Shown here piece after piece: positions 10,822 to 18,723 of a DNA stretch of 64,000 nucleotides. This stretch comes from Microbacterium hydrocarbonoxydans (GTDB lineage: Bacteria > Actinomycetota > Actinomycetes > Actinomycetales > Microbacteriaceae), in contig NZ_JAAKXW010000001.1 in NCBI RefSeq assembly GCF_011752045.1, positions 248,001 through 312,000 on the forward strand, in the 5' to 3' direction. The position numbers and the translations under genes are program-made. Under the pieces are notes generated by a model that saw nothing but the letters and a program-made list of their open reading frames with translations, did no database searches and had not been told where the DNA came from. Position 1 is the stretch's first letter. Each line of letters opens with the position of its first letter.

Positions 10822-11144
10822 CCGCCGAACGCGTCTGCAGCGTCTCCGAACTGGAGCAGGACATGCCGCTGCGCGTCGAGCCGAACGGGGTGCCGATCAC
10901 AGTGATCAAGGACTCCGAGGGCGTCATCCACGCCATCGGGGACACCTGCACGCACGGCGACATCTCCCTCTCCGAGGGCTTCGTCGAAGGCGACACGGTG
11001 GAGTGCTGGGCCCACGGCTCCGCATTCTCCCTGGTCACCGGCAAGCCCCAGAACCTCCCTGCTTTCGAGCCCGTCCCGGTCTATGTCGTCGAGATCGACG
11101 GCGACGACGTGCTCATCGATCCGACTGTTACTAAGGAAGTCTGA
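10818..11144 (+). CDS. Rieske-type [2Fe-2S] ferredoxin in the suf operon
   Basis: A 108-residue soluble protein with the Rieske cluster ligands in order: Cys44-x-His46 (CTHG) and Cys63-x2-His66 (CWAH). It resembles the non-heme ferredoxin subunits of aromatic dioxygenases, but no dioxygenase gene is present. It lies between sufD and sufC with an ATGA overlap upstream, and its stop abuts the sufC ATG. This placement is typical of actinobacterial suf operons. It may act as an electron carrier or cluster carrier during assembly; that role is inference. It lacks a signal peptide. Confidence 0.92.
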   Translation: MTAERVCSVSELEQDMPLRVEPNGVPITVIKDSEGVIHAIGDTCTHGDISLSEGFVEGDTVECWAHGSAFSLVTGKPQNLPAFEPVPVYVVEIDGDDVLIDPTVTKEV

Positions 11145-11915
11145 ATGTCTGTTCTCGAGATCCGCGACCTGCACGTGACGGTCGAGACCGAGGAGGGGAC
11201 CACCCCGATCCTCAACGGAATCACCCTCACGATGAAGACCGGTGAGACGCACGCCATCATGGGCCCGAACGGCTCCGGCAAGTCGACCCTCGCGTACACG
11301 ATCGCCGGCCACCCGAAGTACACCGTCACCTCCGGCTCGATCACCTTCGACGGCCAGGACGTGCTGGAGATGAGCGTCGACGAGCGCGCCCGCGCCGGAC
11401 TGTTCCTCGCGATGCAGTATCCGGTGGAGATCCCTGGCGTCACCGTCACGAACTTCCTGCGCACGGCCAAGACCGCGCTCGACGGCGAGGCTCCTGCCAT
11501 CCGCTCGTGGACCAAGGACGTCAAGGAGGCCATGAAGAACCTCCGCATGGACCCGAAGTTCGCACAGCGCAACGTCAACGAGGGGTTCTCGGGTGGCGAG
11601 AAGAAGCGTCACGAGATCCTCCAGCTCGAGGTGCTCAAGCCGAAGTTCGCTGTGCTCGACGAGACCGACTCCGGCCTCGACGTCGACGCGCTGAAGATCG
11701 TGTCCGAGGGCGTCAACCGCGCCAAGGAGAACACCGGACTCGGTGTACTGCTGATCACGCACTACACCCGCATCCTCCGCTACATCCGCCCCGACTTCGT
11801 GCACGTGGTCGTCGCGGGCAGGATCGTCGAGGAGGGCGGCCCCGAGCTCGCCGACCGTCTCGAGGACGAGGGCTACGACCGCTTCCTCGACCCCGCCGCC
11901 CCCATCGAGGCGTAG
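11145..11915 (+). CDS. sufC: Fe-S cluster assembly ATPase SufC
   Basis: This 256-residue ABC-type ATPase powers the SufBCD scaffold. Walker A GPNGSGKST is at 40-48, the signature FSGGEKKR at 148-155 and Walker B LDETDSGLD at about 171-179. The DETDSGLD form is the SufC hallmark. It has no membrane partner and acts in the cytosol. The ATG directly follows the Rieske stop codon. The upstream end GAAGTCTGA leaves only a weak ribosome-binding site, so translation may rely on reinitiation. Confidence 0.97.
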   Translation: MSVLEIRDLHVTVETEEGTTPILNGITLTMKTGETHAIMGPNGSGKSTLAYTIAGHPKYTVTSGSITFDGQDVLEMSVDERARAGLFLAMQYPVEIPGVTVTNFLRTAKTALDGEAPAIRSWTKDVKEAMKNLRMDPKFAQRNVNEGFSGGEKKRHEILQLEVLKPKFAVLDETDSGLDVDALKIVSEGVNRAKENTGLGVLLITHYTRILRYIRPDFVHVVVAGRIVEEGGPELADRLEDEGYDRFLDPAAPIEA

Positions 11916-11925
11916 GCTGGAAGGC

Positions 11926-12255
11926 ATGACAGCGACCCTCACGGACGAGAAGTACGACGAGGTCACCGAGGCTCTCAAGGACGTCATGGACCCGGAGCTC
12001 GGGATCAACGTCGTCGACCTCGGCCTCATCTACGACCTCGCCTGGGATGACGAGAACGACGCTCTCGTCATCCACATGACGCTGACCAGCGCGGGCTGCC
12101 CGCTCACCGACGTGCTCGAGGACCAGACCGCGCAGGCGCTGGACAAGGTCGTCGACCGCTTCCGCATCAACTGGGTGTGGATGCCGCCGTGGGGCCCGGA
12201 GCGGATCACCGACGACGGGCGCGACATGATGCGCGCGCTCGGCTTCGCGATCTGA
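11926..12255 (+). CDS. sufT: SufT/MIP18-type metal-sulfur cluster assembly factor (DUF59)
   Basis: A 109-residue DUF59 protein with the family motif MDPELGINVVDLGLIYDL (21-38) and a conserved Cys58 in TSAGCPL. Such proteins help mature Fe-S proteins. The gene lies 10 nt after sufC. A TAGGCT box at 11913-11918, which includes the sufC stop codon, stands 7 nt before the ATG, so a second, leaderless transcript may start here besides operon read-through. GGAAGG in the gap is too close to the ATG for an ordinary ribosome-binding site. Confidence 0.9.
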   Translation: MTATLTDEKYDEVTEALKDVMDPELGINVVDLGLIYDLAWDDENDALVIHMTLTSAGCPLTDVLEDQTAQALDKVVDRFRINWVWMPPWGPERITDDGRDMMRALGFAI

Positions 12256-12257
12256 GG

Positions 12258-13412
12258 ATGCTTCCGGTCACGGCGCTGCCGCTGGACGAGCTCCGCGCGC
12301 GCACGAGCGAGAAGTGGCGGGAGTATCCCGCAGACGTGCTGCCGCTGTTCGTCGCGGAGACGGACTTCCCGCTGGCTCCCGCCGTCAAGGCGGCCCTGCA
12401 GCGCGCGATCGACATCGGGGACACGGGGTACATCGCCTCGCGGAACCCGCTCGCCGAGACGTTCGCGGCGTTCGCGGCGCGTCGCTACGGCTGGGCGCCG
12501 GAACCGGCGCGCATGCGGACGACGGCCGACGTCAGCATGGGGATCGTCGAGATCCTCCGCCGCGTCGTGCAGCCGGGGGAGCGCGTCATCGTGACCCCTC
12601 CGGTGTACCCGCCGTTCTACGACCTGGTGGACGAGGCGGGCGCTGAGGTGGTGCGCGTCCCCCTCCACGACACCGGCACCGCCTGGGAGCTCGATCTCGA
12701 CGGCATCCGCGCGGCCTTCGAGGACGGCGCGACCGCCATCCTGCTCTGCAACCCGCACAATCCGACCGGGACGGTGCACGACCGCGACGCGCTGACGGCC
12801 CTTGCGGAGCTGGCGGACGAGTTCGGCGCGGCCGTGGTGTCCGACGAGATCCACGCCCCGCTCGCGCAACCCGGCACCGGGTTCACGCCCTTCCTCGAGA
12901 CGGGGGAGGCGGCACGACGCGTCGGCTATGCGGTGGTGAGCGCGAGCAAGGCGTTCAACCTCGCAGGCCTCAAGTGCGCGATCATGGTGACCGCCGACGA
13001 CCGCACAAGCGCGATCGTGCGCGGCCTGCCCGTCGAGGTGGAGTGGCGCACCGGACAGCTCGGCCTGCTCGCGGCCGTCGCGGCGTTCTCCGAGGAGAGC
13101 GAACCCTGGCTCGACGGGCTGCTGCGGACCCTCGATGAGAATCGCGTGCTGCTCGAGGACCTCCTCGCCTCGCGGCTGCCCGGAGCCCGCTACCGGATCC
13201 CGGATGCCGGGTATCTCGCCTGGATCGACCTGACCGCCCTGGGCTGGGGCGACAACCCGGCACGGCGCATCCTCAAGGACGCGAAGGTCGCGCTGCACTT
13301 CGGCCCCGCCTTCGGCGCCGAGGGCGCAGGGCACGTCCGGCTGAACTTCGGCACGAGCCCCGAGATCCTCACCGAGGCGATCGATCGCATCGCGGCGCTC
13401 ACCGATCGATGA
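12258..13412 (+). CDS. PLP-dependent aminotransferase, PatB/MalY (cystathionine beta-lyase-like) type
   Basis: A 384-residue fold-type I PLP enzyme with NPHNPTG (165-171), SDEIH (195-199) and the PLP lysine in SASKAFNLAG (Lys231). The overall pattern, beginning with a WREYPADVLPLFVAE segment and the paired SDEIH/SASKAF motifs, fits the PatB/MalY subgroup, whose members often act as cystathionine beta-lyases. The true substrate cannot be read from sequence. The ATG at 12258 is 2 nt after the sufT stop, and the stop overlaps the MFS ATG. Association with Suf may hint at sulfur metabolism, but this is inference. Confidence 0.88.
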   Translation: MLPVTALPLDELRARTSEKWREYPADVLPLFVAETDFPLAPAVKAALQRAIDIGDTGYIASRNPLAETFAAFAARRYGWAPEPARMRTTADVSMGIVEILRRVVQPGERVIVTPPVYPPFYDLVDEAGAEVVRVPLHDTGTAWELDLDGIRAAFEDGATAILLCNPHNPTGTVHDRDALTALAELADEFGAAVVSDEIHAPLAQPGTGFTPFLETGEAARRVGYAVVSASKAFNLAGLKCAIMVTADDRTSAIVRGLPVEVEWRTGQLGLLAAVAAFSEESEPWLDGLLRTLDENRVLLEDLLASRLPGARYRIPDAGYLAWIDLTALGWGDNPARRILKDAKVALHFGPAFGAEGAGHVRLNFGTSPEILTEAIDRIAALTDR

Positions 13413-14773
13413 CCGGCACTGAGATCGCCGTCTCGATCTGGGACCGCGAGCGGATCTGGGTCACCCTGGGCGCCGCGGCGCTGATCTTCTTCGCGGCCAT
13501 CGAGGCTCTCGCCGTCACCACGGTGATGCCGGTGGTCAGCGACGCGCTCGACGGAGATGCGCTGTACGCGGTCGCGTTCGCCGGCACGCTCGCGACGAGC
13601 GTCATCGGCATGGTCGCGGCCGGCGCCTGGTCGGATGCGCGCGGGCCCCGGGTCGCCCTGTACGTCGCGGTCTCGCTGTTCATCACCGGCCTGCTGATCT
13701 CCGGTCTCGCGACGACGATGCACCAGTTCCTGATCGGGCGCCTCGTGCAGGGCCTCGGGACCGGCGGCCAGACCGTGGCGCTGTACGTGGTGGTGGCGCG
13801 GCTCTACCCGCCGCAGCTCCACGGGAGGGTGTTCGCCGCGTTCGCGGCGGCCTGGGTGGTGCCCTCCATGATCGGCCCGTTCCTCGCCGGGGCCGTCGCC
13901 GAGTACCTGGACTGGCGCTGGGCGTTCCTCGGCGTCGCGGTGCTGACGGCTCTCGCCTTCCTCACGATCGTCGTCCGCCTGCGCCGTGTCGACCTCGGTC
14001 ACGGCGAGCCGCAGGACAGGCGGGCGCTGCGGAGGCGGCTGCTGCTGGCGGTCGTCGTGGCCGTCCTCGCCGTCCTCGTCGGATTCTCCGCCGACATGCG
14101 GCCGCAGATCGGCTGGCCGGTGGCGCTCGGCGCCGCGGCGCTCATCGGGTTCGCTGTCCTGCCGCTGCTTCCGCGGCGCACTCTGCGAGCCGCCCCGGGG
14201 CTTCCCAGCGTCGTTCTCATGCGCGGTGTCGCGGCCGGATCGTTCTTCGCCGCCGAGGCGTACGTGCCGTATCTGCTGATGGCGCGCTTCGATTTCACGC
14301 CGACCTGGGCCGGCGTGGCGCTGATGCTCGCGGCGTTCGCCTGGGCCGGTGCGTCCGACCTGCAGGGACGGTTCGGCGACCGCCTGGGAAACCGGCGGAT
14401 CGCCCTGATCGGCCTCGGACTGATCCTCCTGGCTCTCGTCTGCGTGCTCATCGCCGCGCTGCTCGGCATCTCACCCGTGCTGGTGATCGTCGGATGGGGC
14501 TTCGCCGGCGGGGGCATGGGTCTGCTGTATCCGCGGCTCACGGTGCTCACCCTCGCCTACTCCGACGAGGCGAATCAGGGCTTCAACTCCTCGGCGCTCT
14601 CGATCGCGGAGAACACCGGCTCGGCGGTGGCGATCGCGATCGCCGGGCTCGCGGTCGCGAGCCTCGGCGGAAGCGCCTTCGGCGCGGTCTACGCCTTCTG
14701 CATCGTCCTCGTGCTGGCAGCGGCGATCCCGGGGCTCAGGCTCGGTCACGCGGCCGAGTCGCCGGCGCGCTGA
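13409..14773 (+). CDS. MFS transporter (drug/metabolite exporter type)
   Basis: A 454-residue membrane protein with about 12-14 hydrophobic helices and the MFS loop 2-3 signature GAWSDARGPR (about 71-80), matching G-x3-D-x2-G-R-R-like motifs of drug:H+ antiporters. The N-terminus is DHA2-like (ALAVTTVMPVV). The ATG overlaps the aminotransferase stop (ATGA). The 3' end overlaps the convergent TetR gene by 38 bp. The substrate is unknown; export of an amino acid or sulfur compound linked to the aminotransferase is possible but unsupported. Confidence 0.88.
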   Translation: MTGTEIAVSIWDRERIWVTLGAAALIFFAAIEALAVTTVMPVVSDALDGDALYAVAFAGTLATSVIGMVAAGAWSDARGPRVALYVAVSLFITGLLISGLATTMHQFLIGRLVQGLGTGGQTVALYVVVARLYPPQLHGRVFAAFAAAWVVPSMIGPFLAGAVAEYLDWRWAFLGVAVLTALAFLTIVVRLRRVDLGHGEPQDRRALRRRLLLAVVVAVLAVLVGFSADMRPQIGWPVALGAAALIGFAVLPLLPRRTLRAAPGLPSVVLMRGVAAGSFFAAEAYVPYLLMARFDFTPTWAGVALMLAAFAWAGASDLQGRFGDRLGNRRIALIGLGLILLALVCVLIAALLGISPVLVIVGWGFAGGGMGLLYPRLTVLTLAYSDEANQGFNSSALSIAENTGSAVAIAIAGLAVASLGGSAFGAVYAFCIVLVLAAAIPGLRLGHAAESPAR

Positions 14774-15320
14774 GGTCGGCGGCGATCGCGGAGACCCCGA
14801 GGTCGAAGATGCGGTCGAAGCCCGCCGTCACATCGACCTCGCCGTCGTCGCGCACCGCTCCATAGCTGTCGGCGTGCATCCGCTGCTGCACGAGGGTCGC
14901 ATGCCCCAGCACGAAGTGCAGGATCGCCGAGGCGCGGTCGGCCGCATCCTCGGAGCCGGCCTCCCGCAGCGCGGTCTCGAGGGCGGTCTGCGCATGCGAC
15001 GACCCGAGGCGGAGGGCGTAGGTGCTGAGCGCGAGCTCGGCCCCGTCGCGATAGGCGAAGAGCGCGTCGCGGATGCCCCGGGCCGTGGTGAGCACATCGG
15101 AGCCGCTGCGGGGGATGCCGGCGGTGATCCGGTCGGCGAGTTCGGCGAGGAGCTCCTGCTTGCTCGCGAAATGCCAGTAGAGAGCGCTGGGCTGCACGTC
15201 GAGCCGCGCGGCGATCCGGCGCATGGAGAGGTCGGCGAGCCCGACCTCGTCGAGCAGCGCCAGCGCGGTGCGAGCCACGCCGTCGCGATCGTGACGGGCC
15301 GGATTGTGCGCGGGTGTCAT
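14736..15320 (-). CDS. bioQ: TetR-family repressor, probable biotin regulator BioQ
   Basis: A 194-residue TetR regulator with an N-terminal helix-turn-helix (LSMRRIAARLDVQPSALYWHF) at roughly residues 32-54 and a divergent ligand domain. The start ATG at 15320 is preferred over a longer frame that would run through the operator into bioY. A TATAGT box at 15334-15329 stands 8 nt upstream. It is divergent from bioYMN. The tandem TGAACnnnGTTCA sites between them closely resemble the BioQ operator known from Corynebacterium, so I infer that it represses biotin uptake and its own gene. Confidence 0.85.
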   Translation of the reverse strand: MTPAHNPARHDRDGVARTALALLDEVGLADLSMRRIAARLDVQPSALYWHFASKQELLAELADRITAGIPRSGSDVLTTARGIRDALFAYRDGAELALSTYALRLGSSHAQTALETALREAGSEDAADRASAILHFVLGHATLVQQRMHADSYGAVRDDGEVDVTAGFDRIFDLGVSAIAADLSAPATRPRDRA

Positions 15321-15333
15321 GCTCTCACTATAG

Positions 15334-15361
15334 TGAACACCGTTCAGGTGAACAGTGTTCA
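15334..15361. promoter_or_regulatory. tandem BioQ-type operators between bioQ and bioY
   Basis: Two perfect 13-bp palindromes TGAACnnnGTTCA lie at 15334-15346 and 15349-15361, separated by GG, so the whole 28 bp is itself nearly palindromic. They abut TATAGT (15329-15334), which reads as a -10 on both strands. A repressor bound here would cover the start region of both bioQ and bioY. The known BioQ half-site of Corynebacterium (TGAAC-N3-GTTAC, from memory) is nearly the same. Confidence 0.82.
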
Positions 15362-15396
15362 GGAGGCGGGACCTCCGATCGATCAGGGATGGAAGC

Positions 15397-15984
15397 ATGG
15401 AACTGCAGCGTGGCGACCTCGGTCGCGAACTGGCCAGGGTCGCGATCTTCGCGGCGCTCATCGTCGTCCTGGGGATGGTGACGATCCCGCTGCCGAGCGG
15501 CGTGCCGATCACCGCCCAGACGCTCGGCGTGATGCTCGCCGGTGCCGTGCTCGGCCCTCGGCTCGGTCCGCTCTCCGTGGCGCTCGTGCTCGCGCTGACT
15601 GCGCTGGGGCTCCCGGTTCTCGCCGGCGGCCGCGGCGGACTCGGCGTGTTCGCCGGTCCCAGCGCCGGCTACCTCGTCGGATGGATCTTCGGCGCCCTCG
15701 TCATCGGGCTCATCGTCCATGGCGGTCGCATCACGTGGTGGCGGACCGCCCTCGGCGCCGTCGTGGGCGGCATCCTCGTCGTCTACCTCTTCGGCATCCC
15801 GGTGCAGGCGCTGGTGCTGGGTGTCGACCTCGGGCCGACGGCGCTGTCCTCGCTCGCGTTCCTGCCGGGCGACCTGCTCAAGGTCGCGGCGGCCACGGCG
15901 CTCACCCTCGCGCTGCGCCGGGCGTACCCGCGCGCGTTCGGAGCGCACGTCGCGCAGATCCCCGCGGCGTCGCGTGCAACCTGA
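15397..15984 (+). CDS. bioY: biotin transporter substrate-binding S component BioY
   Basis: A 195-residue hydrophobic protein with about six helices and BioY family features: MVTIPLPSGVPITAQTLGV near residues 26-45 and the GGRGGLGVFAGPSAGYL segment near 88-105. It captures biotin in the membrane as the S unit of an ECF transporter. The ATG at 15397 has GGAAG just upstream, and the longer open frame crosses the operator. The bioM GTG overlaps its 3' end by 11 bp. Confidence 0.95.
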   Translation: MELQRGDLGRELARVAIFAALIVVLGMVTIPLPSGVPITAQTLGVMLAGAVLGPRLGPLSVALVLALTALGLPVLAGGRGGLGVFAGPSAGYLVGWIFGALVIGLIVHGGRITWWRTALGAVVGGILVVYLFGIPVQALVLGVDLGPTALSSLAFLPGDLLKVAAATALTLALRRAYPRAFGAHVAQIPAASRAT

Positions 15985-16666
15985 CACTGCCGTCGCCTCG
16001 ATCGCCGTCGAGGGCGTGTCGGTGCATCGAGACGGACGGCCGATCCTCCGGGACGTCAGCATCCGGCTCACCGCGCCGAGGGTCGCCGTGATCGGCGCGA
16101 ACGGCTCGGGCAAGTCGACGTTCGCGCGGCTGCTCAACGGCCTCGTGACGCCGAGCTGCGGCCGCGTCGTCGTGCACGGCCTCGACGCCGACCGCGACCG
16201 TGCGGCACTGCGGCGCCGCGTCGGCTTCGTGTTCACCGACCCGCAGGCGCAGATCCTGATGCCCACGGCGGCTGAGGATCTCGCGCTGTCGCTGCGCGGC
16301 CTCGACCGGGCGGAGGTCGCGCGACGGGTGGAGGGCGCCCTGGCCGCGCACGGGCTCGCCGAGCGGGCGGACATCCCGGCATCCGATCTCTCGGGCGGTC
16401 AGAAGCAGCTGCTCGCCCTGGCGTCGGTGCTGATCACGGAGCCGGCGCTCCTCGTAGCCGACGAGCCGACGACGCTCCTCGACCTGCGCAACTCCCGTCG
16501 CGTCGGCGACCTGCTGCTCGCGCAGGACGCCCAGCTCGTTCTGGTGACGCACGACCTCGAGCTCGCCGCACGCTGCGATCAGGTGGTGCTGTTCGAGGAC
16601 GGTGAGGTCGTGGCATCCGGCGACCCCGTCGCCGTCATCGAGGCCTATCGGAAGCTCTGCGCGTGA
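15974..16666 (+). CDS. bioM: biotin ECF transporter ATPase BioM
   Basis: A 230-residue ABC ATPase of the energy-coupling module. Walker A GANGSGKST is at 41-49, the signature SGGQKQLLALA near 137-147, Walker B LLVADEPTTLLD near 157-168 and a switch HD in LVTHDLELA. The GTG at 15974 gives the normal ECF ATPase length and overlaps bioY; the open frame further upstream reads bioY in the wrong frame. With BioY and BioN it forms the tripartite high-affinity biotin importer. Confidence 0.94.
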   Translation: MQPDTAVASIAVEGVSVHRDGRPILRDVSIRLTAPRVAVIGANGSGKSTFARLLNGLVTPSCGRVVVHGLDADRDRAALRRRVGFVFTDPQAQILMPTAAEDLALSLRGLDRAEVARRVEGALAAHGLAERADIPASDLSGGQKQLLALASVLITEPALLVADEPTTLLDLRNSRRVGDLLLAQDAQLVLVTHDLELAARCDQVVLFEDGEVVASGDPVAVIEAYRKLCA

Positions 16667-17256
16667 TCAAGCTGTATCGCCCCGGCACCGGCATTCTGCA
16701 TCGCCTGCCCGCCGCCGCGAAGCTCGCAGGTCTCGCCGTCTCCGCGCTCCTGCTCTCGGTGTGGCCGCACGATGCCTGGACCGTCGGAGGCGCGCTGCTC
16801 ATCGTGTGCCTGCTGTATGCGATCGCCGGGCTCCCGGTGCGCGTGCTCGCTGCCGAGGCGTGGCGGCTGCGGTGGCTGGTGCTCATCCTCGCCACCGCGC
16901 TGTGGATCTTCGTGGGCCCCCTCGCCGCCTGGATCAGTTCGGCCAGGCTCGTCGCACTCGTGCTGCTGGCGAGCCTGCTGACGATCACGACCCGGATGGC
17001 CGACCTGCTGTCGGTGCTGCTCCGGATGCTGTCGCCGCTGCGCAGGGGAGGGGTGGACGTCGACTCCGTCGCGATGACCGTCTCGCTGACGATCACGATG
17101 ATCCCGGTTGTCGCCGGATTCGCAGAGCAGGTGCGCGACGCACAGCGGGCGCGCGGGCTGCGCCCGGGTCTCCGCGGGATCGTGCCGCTGCTCGTGCGTA
17201 CCCTGCGGCACGGCGACGACGTCGGAGACGCCCTCGCCGCTCGCGGACTCGTGTGA
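16663..17256 (+). CDS. bioN: biotin ECF transporter transmembrane T component BioN
   Basis: A 197-residue membrane protein of the CbiQ/EcfT family. It has several hydrophobic helices and a cytoplasmic coupling motif with Ala-Arg-Gly (AQRARGLRPG, about 157-166) that contacts the ATPase. The GTG start overlaps the bioM TGA (GTGA). It is the last gene of bioY-bioM-bioN and faces the convergent DUF3100 gene across a 39-bp gap without an obvious hairpin terminator. Confidence 0.93.
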   Translation: MIKLYRPGTGILHRLPAAAKLAGLAVSALLLSVWPHDAWTVGGALLIVCLLYAIAGLPVRVLAAEAWRLRWLVLILATALWIFVGPLAAWISSARLVALVLLASLLTITTRMADLLSVLLRMLSPLRRGGVDVDSVAMTVSLTITMIPVVAGFAEQVRDAQRARGLRPGLRGIVPLLVRTLRHGDDVGDALAARGLV

Positions 17257-17295
17257 GCGCGCGGGCGGCGAGGGCGGGCGGCGGGAGCGGGCGGG

Positions 17296-18693
17296 TCAGC
17301 CGATCGCGCCGAGGACGGCCTGCGCGACGAGGACCGAGAGGAGGAACGACGCGGCGATCGCGACGAACCCGACGGGGATGATCTTCCAGCCGATGCTGCG
17401 CAGCATCGGCAGGTCCTTGCCGAGGCTGAGGCCGGCGAAGGTGAGCACGAAGGTGGTGATCGACAGGAAGTCGACCGCGTGCACCATCTCCAGCACCCAG
17501 GCGCCGAAGGGCATGAACGGCGCCGTCGAGAGGATGCCCACCGTCATCACCGTGACGATCGCGGGAATGCGGCCGCGCGAGAGCTTCGACAGGCCGATCG
17601 ACAGCAGCACGATCGCGGTGATGAGCGCGTAGCCGACGAGGACCATGGGGTTGAACGCCTTCGTCGCGACGGAGCTGAGGATGATGCCGACGCCGACGAT
17701 GATGCCGAGGGACGTCCACAGCGGCATCGTGACCGGCGACTTGCCGATGAGGCGGGCCACCTTGATCTGCGTGGTCGTCGGCTCGAGCTCTGCGGTGCCG
17801 ACATCCGATCCCTCGGCCTCGGCCTCAGCCGCGACCGCACGGGGGATGCGACGCGCCACGGCGCCGTCGCGATCCCGGGTGAGCAGCCGGTAGAGGCGCT
17901 CTGCGAGTGGCAGGGCGACCCAGACGCCGACATAGAGCCCGAGCACGACGGTGATGAGGTTCGAGGTCGCGGCGAGGGCGAGGACCTCCTGCTCCAGCTC
18001 GGGGTGGCTCGCGGTGACGGCGGCAGCGGCGGCGGCCATCATCGAGCCGGATCCGACGCCGGCGCCCATGGCGAGGGCACGGGGGTCGAAGATGCCCAGG
18101 GACGCAGTGACGGACGCGATCAGGCTCACCAGCAGCGCACCGAAGATCGTGCCGAACACGTACATCGAGAGGACGCCGCGGTACTGCGGGGAATCCGCGC
18201 CGTAGCGCTCGCTCACCATGGCGAAGGAGGTCTCGCGGTCGATCGAGAACGTCGCGCCGATCGTCGCAGGACCCATCTTCAGCAGCACGGCGAGGGGCAG
18301 CGCCAGAGCGATCGTGCCGAGCAGGTGCCCGACCTCCTGGAGCAGGAGCGCCGGGCCGGCCTGGAACACCAGCGGCAGCTGCGGGCCGATCTCGAAGGAC
18401 AGCCTGGTGCCGAGGACGAGGACGCCGACACCCATCAGGGTCGTGGCCGCGTGCTGGAGGTCGACGGGGAAGGGCTTCAGGCGCTGACCGGACACGATCG
18501 CACCGGCGATGAGACCCCAGATCATCGGGAGCAGGGTCACCGAGGCGATGCCGATCGGGATGACGAGGGGGCCGATGAGCTGTGCGCCGGCGGCGAGCAC
18601 GACCGCGAAGGCGATCAGGATCCACAGCTGCGGCGAGGCGATCGTCAGGCGCAGCTGCGTCGCTGCGTCCGTGCTGCGGGTGGTTTCGGGCAT
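17296..18693 (-). CDS. DUF3100 family membrane protein (probable transporter)
   Basis: A 465-residue protein with about 12 hydrophobic segments and two conserved glycine/methionine-rich stretches (for example GAGVGSGSMMAAAAAAV near 210), matching my recollection of the DUF3100 family. A charged cytoplasmic loop lies near residues 270-310. The ATG at 18693 is 30 nt downstream of the M20 amidohydrolase stop, so the two are likely co-transcribed. DUF3100 genes often accompany M20 hydrolases. I infer uptake of the hydrolase substrate, perhaps an N-acyl amino acid or dipeptide-like compound, but no substrate is known. Confidence 0.8.
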   Translation of the reverse strand: MPETTRSTDAATQLRLTIASPQLWILIAFAVVLAAGAQLIGPLVIPIGIASVTLLPMIWGLIAGAIVSGQRLKPFPVDLQHAATTLMGVGVLVLGTRLSFEIGPQLPLVFQAGPALLLQEVGHLLGTIALALPLAVLLKMGPATIGATFSIDRETSFAMVSERYGADSPQYRGVLSMYVFGTIFGALLVSLIASVTASLGIFDPRALAMGAGVGSGSMMAAAAAAVTASHPELEQEVLALAATSNLITVVLGLYVGVWVALPLAERLYRLLTRDRDGAVARRIPRAVAAEAEAEGSDVGTAELEPTTTQIKVARLIGKSPVTMPLWTSLGIIVGVGIILSSVATKAFNPMVLVGYALITAIVLLSIGLSKLSRGRIPAIVTVMTVGILSTAPFMPFGAWVLEMVHAVDFLSITTFVLTFAGLSLGKDLPMLRSIGWKIIPVGFVAIAASFLLSVLVAQAVLGAIG

Positions 18694-18723
18694 GGGGTTC
18701 TCCGTGGTCTCGGGTGGTACGGA

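Noticed and set aside
11913..11925. GGAAGG as the ribosome-binding site of sufT
   Set aside because: It ends only one base before the ATG, too close for ordinary initiation; a leaderless start from TAGGCT or reinitiation after sufC is more likely.
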